The notes: generated from the letters alone by a model not told the origin. A stretch of DNA of 64,000 nucleotides from Streptomyces luteolifulvus (GCF_008806595.1 NZ_VZRB01000007.1:248001-312000), one strand, 5' to 3'. Shown: positions 33,201 to 41,420, numbered from the stretch's first letter. A program made the numbers and translations.

Positions 33201-33700
33201 ATCACCTCGGGCAGTCGCGCCGCCGGGGCGACACGGGCGGGCGCGGGCGGCACCCCGACGCCGGGCCACGCACCCGCATCACCGCGGTGGGTCGCGCCGC
33301 CGAGACGGCACGGACGCGCGCGGGCGATAACCCATCAGCGCCGGGCAGCCCAGACCGCCATCCCGCGGCCAGTCGCGCCGCTGGGGCGCACGGACGGGCG
33401 CGGGCCGCCCCCCGCCAACGCCGGGCCACGCACCCGCTTCACCGTGCACAGTCGCGCCGCCGAGACGGCACGGACGGGCGCGGGCCGCCCCCGCCAACGC
33501 CGGGCCACGCACCCGCCCTCACCGCGGGCAGTCGTGCCGCTGGGGCGGCACGGGTGGGCGCGGGCGGCACCCCGTCAGCGCAGGGCCGCGCGACCCACGC
33601 CCGCGCACCAACCCCGCAAGCCACTCCCACGCCGGGACGGCACAGGCGGACACGGGCGGCACCCCGCCAGCGCCGGGCCGCGCGACCCACCCCCGCGCCG
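33201..33700. repeat. Intergenic array of about six hairpin-bearing 77-90 bp repeats
   Basis: Units start near 33201, 33278, 33360, 33438, 33518 and 33607. Each has CAGTCG(C/T)GCCGC, a short loop, and a G-rich complement, then GGGCGCGGGC, CACCCC or CCGCCCC, GCCAACGCCGGG or GTCAGCGCAGGG, and a CACGCACCC or CGCGACCCAC end. In unit 5, CGTGCCGC at 33532-33540 pairs with GCGGCACG at 33545-33552, giving a perfect 8-bp hairpin. The gap lies between convergent helD and cutC; no plausible gene exists in it. Confidence 0.8.
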
Positions 33701-33719
33701 CGCGATCCCCCCACACCGC

Positions 33720-34418
33720 TCACCCCCCGTCCAGAGCCCCCCGCCACTCCTCCACCGCAGCCGCCGACACACGCTCGCCCCAGCCCCCCGGCCGAGCCGC
33801 CCCGCCGATGTGGAACGCGTCGATCCCCCCGGCCAGGAGCCCTGGCACGTGGTCGAGCCGCAGCCCCCCGCCCACGAGAATCCGCTGCTCGTACCCCGGC
33901 TCCCCACGCCGCGCCGCCTCCGCGAGAAGCGTGGGGAGTCCGTCGTCCACCCCCGCGGAGGAGCCTGCCGTGAGGTAGGTGTCGAGGCCCGGCACCCCAT
34001 CCAGTTGCTTGCGCAGCGCATCCCGGTCGGCCGCGTGGTCGATCGCCCGGTGAAACGTCCACCGGCACCCGGACCCGGCCAGCTCATCGACCACCCGCTC
34101 CACGGCCCCGAGATCCACCCCGCCCGCCGCGTCGAGGAACCCGAGCACGAACTCCTCGGCCCCGGCGGCCCGCAGCTCCCGCGCGACGGCCACCAGCCGG
34201 TCCGTTTCCCTCGCCGCGAACCCGTCCTCCAGCCGCAGCATCACCCGCAGCGGAATGTCGACGGCGGCCCGGATCGCGACGAAGGTCGCCACCGGCGGGG
34301 TGAGTCCGTCGGCCGCCATGTCGGTGATCAGTTCGAGGCGGTCCGCGCCTCCGGCCTGGGCGGCAACCGCGTCCTCGACGTCGAGGGCGATCACCTCCAG
34401 GACTGCACGCTTGCTCAT
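33720..34418 (-). CDS. cutC: CutC family protein (TIM barrel)
   Basis: A 232-residue protein of the CutC family, classically called copper homeostasis. The conserved opening LEVIALDVEDAVAAQAGGAD, RLELITDMAADGLTPP and the later FHRAIDHAADR and VGGGLRLDHVPGL blocks are intact. The ATG at 34418 begins MSKRAVLEVIALD; an upstream in-frame ATG region lacks family similarity. A DasR-like operator lies 23 bp upstream, which would tie the gene to amino-sugar control. The copper role is disputed for the family. Confidence 0.88.
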   Translation of the reverse strand: MSKRAVLEVIALDVEDAVAAQAGGADRLELITDMAADGLTPPVATFVAIRAAVDIPLRVMLRLEDGFAARETDRLVAVARELRAAGAEEFVLGFLDAAGGVDLGAVERVVDELAGSGCRWTFHRAIDHAADRDALRKQLDGVPGLDTYLTAGSSAGVDDGLPTLLAEAARRGEPGYEQRILVGGGLRLDHVPGLLAGGIDAFHIGGAARPGGWGERVSAAAVEEWRGALDGG

Positions 34419-34440
34419 GGGACCCCATTCGTCGCGGCTA

Positions 34441-34456
34441 ACAGGTCTAGTCCAAT
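34441..34456. promoter_or_regulatory. dre-like (DasR) operator upstream of cutC
   Basis: The 16-mer ACAGGTCTAGTCCAAT matches the published DasR consensus ACTGGTCTAGACCACT at 13 of 16 positions, including the central GGTCTAG. It also matches the reverse of the nagK-proximal site (57134-57149) at 14 of 16. Position is 23 bp upstream of the cutC ATG. Confidence 0.55.
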
Positions 34457-34498
34457 TTAGACCATGCCCACGCCACGTACGTAGAGGGCCTCGCCCAC

Positions 34499-35173
34499 TC
34501 ACCCGAAGATGTTCAGCTCCTCCGCCTCCACCCCGGCCAGCTCGTAGGACGCCCCCCGCGCTGGCCGCCCGGCATACAGCCGTACGAGGGTCGCCGCGTC
34601 CCCGATGAACCGCGCCGGAGGCCGCTCCCCGCTCACGTCCCCCAGCCGCAGCGGCTCGTCCCTGTCGTCGAGGTCGGCATGCAGCGGTACCTGCCCCTTG
34701 TCCCGGGTGATCCGCGCAAGCAGCGCCAGCGCGTCCGGCAGCCCCGCCCCCGCGTAGGCCCCCGGCTCCCCGAGGACCTCACGGACGTCCCCCGCGTGCA
34801 CCCACTCCCCCAGCGCGATCATGTCCAGCACCCCGCCCGCCTTGGCAATCACGGGCCCCGCCTCGCTCATCCCGCGCTCCAGCTCGTCCACGACCTGCGC
34901 GTTCGTCCATTCGGCCCGCTCGGCGATGTCCCGGTCGTTCGACTCGGGCGAGAACACCCCCTCCTCGTAGCGGCTCTCCACCACCCGCGTCAGCGCGGCG
35001 GAGCAGTGCGCGAGCACATCCCGCACGGTCCACCCGGGACACGCCTCGGTCGGCAGCGCGAAATCGGCGTCGGGCCGGGCCCGCAGCAGCGGAATGAGCG
35101 CGTCGCGCTCGGTGGCGAGCAGCCGGCCGGGCTGCTCGGGGTCACGTGCCTCGTGTACGTCAGCAGTCGTCAT
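34499..35173 (-). CDS. Mycothiol-dependent maleylpyruvate isomerase-family protein (DinB fold)
   Basis: A 224-residue four-helix-bundle protein. The N-terminal PGWTVRDVLAHCSAALTRV is the MDMPI/TIGR03083 signature with a metal-binding histidine, and GEWVHAGDVREVLGEPGAY carries another. These families use mycothiol as thiol cofactor in actinomycetes. The ATG at 35173 appears leaderless: TAGTTT on the minus strand (plus 35181-35186) is followed by 7 nt. It is divergent from the HD gene, with 47 bp between starts. Substrate unknown. Confidence 0.82.
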   Translation of the reverse strand: MTTADVHEARDPEQPGRLLATERDALIPLLRARPDADFALPTEACPGWTVRDVLAHCSAALTRVVESRYEEGVFSPESNDRDIAERAEWTNAQVVDELERGMSEAGPVIAKAGGVLDMIALGEWVHAGDVREVLGEPGAYAGAGLPDALALLARITRDKGQVPLHADLDDRDEPLRLGDVSGERPPARFIGDAATLVRLYAGRPARGASYELAGVEAEELNIFG

Positions 35174-35220
35174 GAGTTCCAAACTAGGGTCCGTACGACG
35201 CGCGGCGGGAGAATGAGCAC

Positions 35221-35865
35221 ATGGTCGATCCAGACACCCTGCGCACCCGTTTCGCCCGCGCCCTCGAAGGCGCCCGCGCCCCCGGCGCCGGCCCGGACCC
35301 GGCCCCGTACGCCGACAACCTGCTCGCCCGCTGGCAGGAGCCGCAGCGCCGGTACCACACGCTCGCGCACCTCACCGCGGTCCTCGACCACATCGACGTA
35401 CTGGAGAAGTACGCCGCCGCCCCGGACGTCGTGCGGCTGGCCGCCTGGTTCCACGACGCGGTGTACCTGCCCGACCGCTCGGAGAACGAGGAGCGCTCGG
35501 CCCGCCTCGCCGAGCGCGCCCTTCCCGAGGCCGGGGTGCCGGCGGACAGGACCGCCGAGGTCGCCCGTCTGATCCGGCTCACCGTCGGCCACGACCCGGC
35601 CGACGACGACCGCGACGGACAGGTCCTGTGCGACGCCGACCTGGCGATTCTCGCCTCGCCCCCCTCCGTGTACGCCGCCTACACCGCCGCCGTCCGCGAG
35701 GAGTACCACTTCGTCCACAGCGACGCCTTCCGCGCGGGCCGCGCCGCGATTCTGCGCCAACTCCTCGACCTGCCACGGCTGTTCAGAACGCCGCACGGGC
35801 AGGCGGAGTGGGAGGCGACGGCGCGCTACAACCTCCGCTCCGAGCTGGAAATGCTGTCGCTCTGA
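35221..35865 (+). CDS. HD-domain metal-dependent phosphohydrolase
   Basis: A 214-residue HD-superfamily protein. Metal ligands are visible in RRYHTLAHLTAVLDHI (about residues 43-58), the HD motif in LAAWFHDAVYLPD (about 74-86) and the distal LTVGHDPADDDRDGQ and CDADLAILASPP. This pattern matches the small YpgQ-type predicted hydrolases. ATG at 35221 has GGGAG about 9 nt upstream. Substrate unknown, possibly a nucleotide. Confidence 0.85.
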   Translation: MVDPDTLRTRFARALEGARAPGAGPDPAPYADNLLARWQEPQRRYHTLAHLTAVLDHIDVLEKYAAAPDVVRLAAWFHDAVYLPDRSENEERSARLAERALPEAGVPADRTAEVARLIRLTVGHDPADDDRDGQVLCDADLAILASPPSVYAAYTAAVREEYHFVHSDAFRAGRAAILRQLLDLPRLFRTPHGQAEWEATARYNLRSELEMLSL

Positions 35866-35891
35866 GGGTCCGGGCCGCCTACCCTGCCCGC

Positions 35892-36986
35892 ATGCGATTC
35901 ATGGGCGGGGAACGGGTGGAAGAAGCCGTCGCGGGCTGTGCGGACGTACTGCGGGCGGTGGTGGACCGGGACTGGGAGCAGGTGGGCGCCGGCCGGCTGG
36001 AGTGGAGTTGCCAGAAGACGGCGGCGCACATCGCGAGCGATCTCCTCGCGTACGCGGGACAGCTCGCCGGGCGCGCACAGGACGCGTACGTCCCCTTCGA
36101 GATCACCCTCGACGGCACCGAGGACGGCCTGGACCGCGCCGACAACGCGGGCGTCGTCCAGGTCGTGGAGACGACCGGCGCGCTGTTCGCCGCCACCCTC
36201 CGCACCACCCCGCGCGAGGTGCGCGCCTTTCACCCGTTCCCCTTCCGCAGCGCGGACCGCGCGGGCTTCGCCGCGATGGGCATCGCCGAGGTCCTGCTGC
36301 ACACGCACGACATCGCCGAGGGCATGGACCTCCCGTACGAACCCCCCGCCCACCTCCCCGAGTACGTCCTGACCCGGATCTTCCCGCACGTCCCGCCCGG
36401 CCCCGACCACTGGCGCACCCTGCTGTGGGCCACCGGCCGCGGCGAACTCCCCGGCCGCGCCCCGGTCACCGCATGGCGCTGGAACAACAACCTGGTCGTC
36501 CCGGCCGACCGGGTCGGCCTCCAGGGCGTGACACCCGCGGCCGCCGCCGACCTGAGCGCGGGCGGTGACGGCGGCTTCGAGTGGGTCGGGGACGGCCCCT
36601 ACGAGGGCACGCGGGAGGCCGCCGGGATGATGGTCAAGGCGTACGAGGCGGGCGTACACCGGCCGGAGTTCGGCCTGTTCGTCGTGGTACGGCACGAGGA
36701 CGGCCGCGCGGTCGGCGGCCTCGGCTTCCACGGCGCCCCGGACGAGGACGGCCGCACGGAGATCGGCTACGACCTGGCCGAGGCCGCCCGAGGCAACGGC
36801 TATGCCACCGAGGCCCTGCGCACGCTGGCCGAGTGGGCGCTCGCACGGGACGACGTGACGACCCTGTTCGCGACCATCGAACACGACAACTCCCCGTCGC
36901 AGGCCGTGATCTCCCGCGCCGGCTTCGTGCAGGTGAGCGAGGACTACGGCGACGAGGGGCTCCTCGCCTACGAACTGCGCGGCTGA
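35892..36986 (+). CDS. Fusion of a DinB/MDMPI-like domain with a GNAT acetyltransferase
   Basis: A 364-residue two-domain protein. Residues about 1-215 form a DinB/maleylpyruvate isomerase-like bundle (RLEWSCQKTAAHIASDLLAY, then AEVLLHTHDIAEGMDLP). Residues about 225-364 are a GNAT domain, with EIGYDLAEAARGNGYATEAL containing the acetyl-CoA loop RGNGYA and DNSPSQAVISRAGF downstream. The ATG at 35892 looks leaderless (TACCCT at 35880-35885, 6-nt gap). A gene with a related N-terminal half lies 0.7 kb away (34499-35173). Substrate unknown. Confidence 0.82.
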   Translation: MRFMGGERVEEAVAGCADVLRAVVDRDWEQVGAGRLEWSCQKTAAHIASDLLAYAGQLAGRAQDAYVPFEITLDGTEDGLDRADNAGVVQVVETTGALFAATLRTTPREVRAFHPFPFRSADRAGFAAMGIAEVLLHTHDIAEGMDLPYEPPAHLPEYVLTRIFPHVPPGPDHWRTLLWATGRGELPGRAPVTAWRWNNNLVVPADRVGLQGVTPAAAADLSAGGDGGFEWVGDGPYEGTREAAGMMVKAYEAGVHRPEFGLFVVVRHEDGRAVGGLGFHGAPDEDGRTEIGYDLAEAARGNGYATEALRTLAEWALARDDVTTLFATIEHDNSPSQAVISRAGFVQVSEDYGDEGLLAYELRG

Positions 36987-36990
36987 AGAC

Positions 36991-37275
36991 TCAGGAAGCG
37001 GGCGGCCGGGCGGCCCGGCGCCCCTTCGGCCGCCGCAACCCCGCCTCCGTCAGCAGCCGCACCACCTCGCGGCTGCTGACCTCCACCGCTCCGGCGCGCA
37101 CCGCGTCCGCGTACCGGTGGGAGGGGATGTCGTAGTGGTCCCGCTCGAAGGCGCGCCGAGGGACTTCCAACTCGTCGGCGAACTTGTGGAGTTCGTCGAA
37201 GGAGACGTCGCTGACGAGGTGCGACCACATCCGCCCGTGCCCCGGCCAGGCGGGCGGGTCGATGTACACCGTCAC
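36991..37275 (-). CDS. DUF4031 domain protein
   Basis: A 94-residue protein. The N-terminus TVYIDPPAWPGHGRMWSHLV then SDVSFDELHKFADELEVPRR is the DUF4031 signature; the protein ends in a basic tail. Its GTG overlaps the upstream gene's stop in a GTGA, so the two are translationally coupled. It converges on the GNAT-fusion gene with a 4-bp gap. Function unknown. Confidence 0.85.
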   Translation of the reverse strand: MTVYIDPPAWPGHGRMWSHLVSDVSFDELHKFADELEVPRRAFERDHYDIPSHRYADAVRAGAVEVSSREVVRLLTEAGLRRPKGRRAARPPAS

Positions 37276-37655
37276 GAGGGCGCCGCCCCGCCGGCCGCCG
37301 ACCCCAGCGATCCGACCGCGGCGACCTTCACGCCCGCCTTGTGGCACACCCAGTGCGGGTCGGGGCCGAGTTCCGGTTCGACGTCCAGCGCGTGCGGGTC
37401 GCCGGAGCCGCACACCGGGCACAGGGGCCAGCGGCCGTACCGCTCCAGGAGCGCGTCCTGCACGTCCTGGGCGACCAGCCCGGCCACATACGCGGCACCC
37501 TCCGGCCACTGCTCGACCCACCAGCGCCGCTGTACGACGGACGCCTCGACCATGGACACCACGTCCGCCGCGGCGACATCGCCTGCCGCGAGGTCGGAGA
37601 GCACCCGGGCGCGGGCGGCGTGCAGCGCCTGCTCAAGCGGACTGACGGGATCCAT
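37272..37655 (-). CDS. Hypothetical protein with a zinc-like C-x2-C motif
   Basis: A 127-residue protein starting MDPVSPLEQALHAARARVL. A CPVCGSGDPHAL motif near residue 82 and a later HWVCHKAG could bind one zinc ion. It overlaps the DUF4031 gene by 4 bp and shares the divergent promoter region with murR. A conserved streptomycete protein pattern, no function known. Confidence 0.75.
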   Translation of the reverse strand: MDPVSPLEQALHAARARVLSDLAAGDVAAADVVSMVEASVVQRRWWVEQWPEGAAYVAGLVAQDVQDALLERYGRWPLCPVCGSGDPHALDVEPELGPDPHWVCHKAGVKVAAVGSLGSAAGGAAPS

Positions 37656-37674
37656 GCTTCCATTGTGCGCACTC

Positions 37675-37704
37675 TTGACCACACGGCGGAGCCGAAAATA
37701 TCTT
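37675..37704 (+). promoter_or_regulatory. Housekeeping-type promoter for murR
   Basis: TTGACC at 37675-37680 and TATCTT at 37699-37704 are 18 bp apart. The latter ends 6 nt before the GTG of the rpiR-type gene, so the mRNA is probably leaderless. This is the best sigma-HrdB-like promoter in the window. Confidence 0.65.
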
Positions 37705-37739
37705 TCATTTGTGAGCCAGAAAGTGAAGGAAATTTTCGG
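37692..37739. promoter_or_regulatory. Inverted repeat spanning the murR start, candidate autoregulatory operator
   Basis: CCGAAAAT at 37692-37699 and ATTTTCGG at 37732-37739 are exact inverted repeats flanking the -10 and start codon. The arms overlap the promoter and first codons, so a dimeric regulator here would block transcription. Confidence 0.4.
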
Positions 37740-38628
37740 GCCCGCTGCGGGGCGCACACCACCCGCACCCGCCGCCCTCGCCGCCAAGGTGCGCATGCTC
37801 GCGCCCTCCATGACCCGTTCCATGCAACGGGTCGCCGAGGCCGTGGCGAACGACCCGGCCGGCTGCGCGGCCCTCACGGTCACCGGCCTCGCCGAACTCA
37901 CCGGCACCAGCGAGGCCACGGTCGTGCGCACCGCCCGGCTGCTCGGCTACCCCGGCTACCGGGACCTGCGCCTCGCCCTCGCCGGGCTCGCCGCCCAGCA
38001 GCAGTCCGGCCGCGCACCCGCGATCACCACGGACATCGCGGTGGACGACCCCATCGCCGACGTGGTCGCGAAACTCGCCTACGACGAACAGCAGACCCTC
38101 GCCGACACCGCGGCCGGCCTCGACACCGTCCAGCTCACCGCGGCCGTCACGGCGGCGGCGGCCGCACGGCGGATCGATGTGTACGGCGTCGGGGCGTCGG
38201 GGCTGGTCGCCCAGGACCTCACCCAGAAGCTGCTGCGCATAGGGCTCATAGCCCACGCGCACAGCGATCCGCACCTCGCCGTCACCAACGCGGTGCAGCT
38301 GCGCGCGGGCGATGTGGCGATCGCGATCACGCACTCCGGGTCGACCGGGGATGTCATCGAGCCGCTGCGGGTGGCGTTCGAGCACGGGGCGACGACGGTG
38401 GCGATCACCGGGCGGCCCGACGGTGCGGTGACCCAGTACGCCGATCATGTACTGACCACGTCCACGGCGCGGGAGAGTGAGCTGCGGCCGGCGGCGATGT
38501 CCTCACGGACGAGTCAGCTGCTGGTCGTGGATTGTCTGTTCGTGGGGGTGGCGCAGCGGACCTATGACCGGGCGGCGGAGGCGCTGGCAGCGTCCTATGA
38601 GGCGCTGGCGCATCGGCATCGCCGGTAG
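37711..38628 (+). CDS. RpiR/MurR-type regulator with SIS domain
   Basis: A 305-residue regulator. An RpiR-type helix-turn-helix (LTVTGLAELTGTSEATVVRT, about residues 58-77) is followed by a SIS sugar-phosphate-sensing domain (ARRIDVYGVGASGLVAQDL and VAIAITHSGSTGDVIEPL). It heads an operon with murQ and murP, so N-acetylmuramic acid 6-phosphate is the likely effector. The GTG at 37711 is leaderless behind a good promoter. A tandem of 11-bp units separates it from murQ. Confidence 0.88.
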   Translation: MSQKVKEIFGPAAGRTPPAPAALAAKVRMLAPSMTRSMQRVAEAVANDPAGCAALTVTGLAELTGTSEATVVRTARLLGYPGYRDLRLALAGLAAQQQSGRAPAITTDIAVDDPIADVVAKLAYDEQQTLADTAAGLDTVQLTAAVTAAAAARRIDVYGVGASGLVAQDLTQKLLRIGLIAHAHSDPHLAVTNAVQLRAGDVAIAITHSGSTGDVIEPLRVAFEHGATTVAITGRPDGAVTQYADHVLTTSTARESELRPAAMSSRTSQLLVVDCLFVGVAQRTYDRAAEALAASYEALAHRHRR

Positions 38629-38657
38629 TCCGCAGGCAGTCGGCAGGTAGTCCGCAG
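38625..38657. repeat. 11-bp tandem repeat, three units
   Basis: GTAGTCCGCAG, GCAGTCGGCAG and GTAGTCCGCAG run without gap from inside the murR stop codon into the murQ leader. It is similar in style to the 7-bp repeat at 28183-28231. Confidence 0.65.
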
Positions 38658-38697
38658 GTACAAAAGATCACCGTAATCCGGAAAGAGCTGCTCCCTC

Positions 38698-39633
38698 ATG
38701 GCGTCCACCTCCCCGCACCGTGAACTCCAGGCCCAGTTGGAGACCCTGACCACCGAAGCCTTCCGGCCGGAACTCGCCGACATCGACCAGTTGCCCACGC
38801 TCGACCTCGCGCGGCTGATGAACAGTGAGGACACCACCGTGCCCGCGGCCGTCGCGGCGCGGCTGCCGGAGATCGCCGCGGCGATCGATGCCGTGGCGGA
38901 GCGGATGGCGCGGGGCGGGCGGCTGGTGTACGCCGGTGCCGGCACCGCCGGCCGGCTGGGTGTGCTGGACGCCTCCGAGTGTCCGCCCACCTTCAACACG
39001 GACCCCGAGCAGGTCAGGGGGCTCATCGCGGGCGGACCCGGGGCCATGGTGACCTCCGTCGAAGGGGCGGAGGACTCCGCGGAACTGGCCCGCGCCGACC
39101 TCGACGCGCTCGCCCTGACCGCCACCGACACCGTGGTCGGGATCTCTGCCTCCGGACGCACTCCGTACGCGATCGGCGCGGTCCGGCACGCCCGGGCGCG
39201 CGGGGCGTTGACCATCGGCCTGGCCTGCAACGCGGACAGCGCCCTCGTCGCGGCGGCCGAGCACGGCATCGAGATCGTCGTGGGGCCGGAGCTGCTCACC
39301 GGTTCCACCCGGCTGAAGGCGGGCACGGCACAGAAGCTGGTGCTCAACATGCTCTCGACGATCACGATGATCCGGCTGGGCAAGACGTACGGGAATCTGA
39401 TGGTCGACGTACGCGCCTCGAACGAGAAGCTGCGCGCCCGCTCCCGCCGGATCGTCGCTCTGGCCACCGGCGCGGGCGACGAGGAGATCGAGCGGGCGCT
39501 GGCGGCGACGGACGGCGAGGTGAAGAACGCGATCCTGACGATCCTCGCCGGCGTCGACGGCCCGACGGCGGACCGCCTTCTGGAGGAGTCCGGCGGCCAT
39601 CTGCGTGCCGCGCTGGCGGCGGCGGGCGGCTGA
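38698..39633 (+). CDS. murQ: N-acetylmuramic acid 6-phosphate etherase MurQ
   Basis: A 311-residue SIS-domain enzyme cleaving the lactyl ether of MurNAc-6-P to GlcNAc-6-P and D-lactate. Signature regions are AGAGTAGRLGVLDASECPPT (about 79-98) with the catalytic Glu, GGPGAMVTSVEGAEDS (about 111-126), and GTAQKLVLNMLSTITMIRLG KTYGNLMVD near 210. Its product enters the nagA pathway encoded at 58 kb. ATG with GGAAAGAG upstream. The immediate neighbour is a MurNAc-type PTS permease. Confidence 0.95.
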   Translation: MASTSPHRELQAQLETLTTEAFRPELADIDQLPTLDLARLMNSEDTTVPAAVAARLPEIAAAIDAVAERMARGGRLVYAGAGTAGRLGVLDASECPPTFNTDPEQVRGLIAGGPGAMVTSVEGAEDSAELARADLDALALTATDTVVGISASGRTPYAIGAVRHARARGALTIGLACNADSALVAAAEHGIEIVVGPELLTGSTRLKAGTAQKLVLNMLSTITMIRLGKTYGNLMVDVRASNEKLRARSRRIVALATGAGDEEIERALAATDGEVKNAILTILAGVDGPTADRLLEESGGHLRAALAAAGG

Positions 39634-39649
39634 CCAGCACGCTCGGGAG

Positions 39650-41056
39650 GTGCACACCTCCCATGACACCGCCGCCGCGATCCTCCCCCTGGTGGGCGGC
39701 CCCGCGAACGTCACCTCCGTCGCCCACTGCATGACCCGGCTGCGTCTGGGCCTGGCCGATCGCTCCCTGGTGGACGAGGAGGCGTTGCGGGCGGTGCCGG
39801 GCGTGCTCGGTCTCGTCGACGACGACACGTACCAGATCGTGCTGGGTCCGGGCGTGGTCGCGAAGGTGACGCCGGAGTTCGAGGCACTGGTGGGGCGCAC
39901 GCGGGCGGGCGAACTGGCCGCGCGGGGCACCGAGTTGAAGGCGGCGCAACAGCAGCGCAACGCGACCCCGCTGAAGCGGGCACTACGCCGCCTGGCGAAC
40001 ATCTTCGTGCCGCTGATCCCGGCACTGATCGGCTGCGGCGTCCTCGCGGGCCTCAACGGGCTGCTGGTCAACCTGGGATGGCTGCCCGGCGCGACCCCGG
40101 CGCTCGCCGCCATCGCCTCCGCCTTCATGGCCCTGATCGCGGTGTTCGTCGGCCACAACACGGCGAAGGAGTTCGGGGGAACCCCAGTGCTGGGCGGTGC
40201 GGTGGCCGCCGTGGTGGTGTATCCGGGCGTGGCGAAGGTGACGGCGTTCGGGGTGACACTCGCCCCCGGCCAGGGCGGAGTGCTCGGCGCGCTGGCCGCC
40301 GCGCTGCTCGGCACCTACGTGGAGAAGTGGTGCCGCAGCCGGGTCCCGGCGGCCCTGGACGTCCTCGTCACCCCCACGCTCACGGTCCTCGTGTCGGGCC
40401 TGGTGACGCTGTACGGCCTCATGTACGTCGCCGGCGGGGTCTCGTCGGCGATCGGCACCGCGGCGAACTGGCTGCTGACGACCACGGGCGCGTTCGCGGG
40501 CCTGGTCCTCGGCGGTCTGTTCCTCCCCCTGGTGATGCTGGGCCTGCACCAGGCCCTGATTCCCATCCACACCACCCTCATCGACCAACAGGGCCATACG
40601 GTCCTGCTCCCCGTCCTCGCCATGGCGGGCGCCGGCCAGGTGGGCGCGGCACTGGCGGTGTACGTCCGCCTGCGCCACGACACCTCCCTCCGTACGACGA
40701 TCAGGTCGGCGCTTCCGGCGGGACTGCTCGGCGTGGGCGAACCCCTGATCTACGGCGTCTCCCTCCCGCTCGGCCGCCCCTTCCTCACCGCCTGCGCGGG
40801 CGGCGCGGCAGGCGGCGCCTTCGTCGGCTTCTTCGCGATGCTCGGCGACACGGTGGGCGCGACGGCGATCGGCCCGTCGGGCTGGGCCCTGTTCCCCCTG
40901 CTGGCGGGCAACAGAGCCCTGGCGGTATCGGCGGCGATCTACGCGGGCGGTTTGCTGACGGCCTATATGGCGGGCTTCCTGACGACCTACGCCTTCGGCT
41001 TCACCGGCGAACTCGCGTCCCGCCCCGTCAGCAGGGAAGCCGCCCCTCGCCGTTGA
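39650..41056 (+). CDS. murP: PTS permease EIIBC, MurP-like (N-acetylmuramic acid)
   Basis: A 468-residue PTS protein lacking an IIA domain. The IIB part carries the phosphocysteine in SVAHCMTRLRL (about residue 29); the IIC part is a set of about 10 membrane helices ending with PAGLLGVGEPLIYGVSLP, the sugar-binding loop. The pairing with murQ and RpiR indicates N-acetylmuramic acid import. The start is uncertain: GTG at 39650 lies directly after GGGAG inside an inverted repeat (GGGAGGTG, CA, CACCTCCC, 39646-39663). IIA must come from elsewhere, such as Crr. Confidence 0.88.
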   Translation: MHTSHDTAAAILPLVGGPANVTSVAHCMTRLRLGLADRSLVDEEALRAVPGVLGLVDDDTYQIVLGPGVVAKVTPEFEALVGRTRAGELAARGTELKAAQQQRNATPLKRALRRLANIFVPLIPALIGCGVLAGLNGLLVNLGWLPGATPALAAIASAFMALIAVFVGHNTAKEFGGTPVLGGAVAAVVVYPGVAKVTAFGVTLAPGQGGVLGALAAALLGTYVEKWCRSRVPAALDVLVTPTLTVLVSGLVTLYGLMYVAGGVSSAIGTAANWLLTTTGAFAGLVLGGLFLPLVMLGLHQALIPIHTTLIDQQGHTVLLPVLAMAGAGQVGAALAVYVRLRHDTSLRTTIRSALPAGLLGVGEPLIYGVSLPLGRPFLTACAGGAAGGAFVGFFAMLGDTVGATAIGPSGWALFPLLAGNRALAVSAAIYAGGLLTAYMAGFLTTYAFGFTGELASRPVSREAAPRR

Positions 41057-41420
41057 CCTTCCGCACCTGCGCCCGCAGCACATCACCCGGCGGTGCCGGT
41101 CCGGTCGACTCCGGCGAACAGTCCCACTCCCGGCCCCCGGCGACAGGCCGCAGCTGCACCCTGCCACCCAGGTGCCCCATCACCTCCCCGATCCGCCCGT
41201 CCCGCACATCCACGACATGCGACCCGACCGCCGGCACCTCGCCGCGCAGCACGGACGCCAGCCGCTCCGCCGTACGGACATTGCAGCGACCCAGGTCGAC
41301 CAGCGCGAACGGCTCCTCGCTCGCGCCGGTCACGGGATCGACGGCGAGCGACGGCAGCACGACACCCACGCCGACGAGTGCCTCCCGCAACGCCTGCACG
41401 ACTTCTTCGGTCGACCGCAC
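41028..41420 (-). CDS. Conserved hypothetical protein
   Basis: A 130-residue soluble protein starting with GTG at 41420, with GGAGG 8 nt upstream. The N-terminal helix MRSTEEVVQALREALVGVGV precedes a beta-rich region with LVDLGRCNVRTAERLASVLR; this pattern recurs in Streptomyces next to XRE/DUF397 gene pairs, from memory. It overlaps the murP 3' end by 29 bp on the opposite strand. Function unknown. Confidence 0.7.
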   Translation of the reverse strand: MRSTEEVVQALREALVGVGVVLPSLAVDPVTGASEEPFALVDLGRCNVRTAERLASVLRGEVPAVGSHVVDVRDGRIGEVMGHLGGRVQLRPVAGGREWDCSPESTGPAPPGDVLRAQVRKVNGEGRLPC

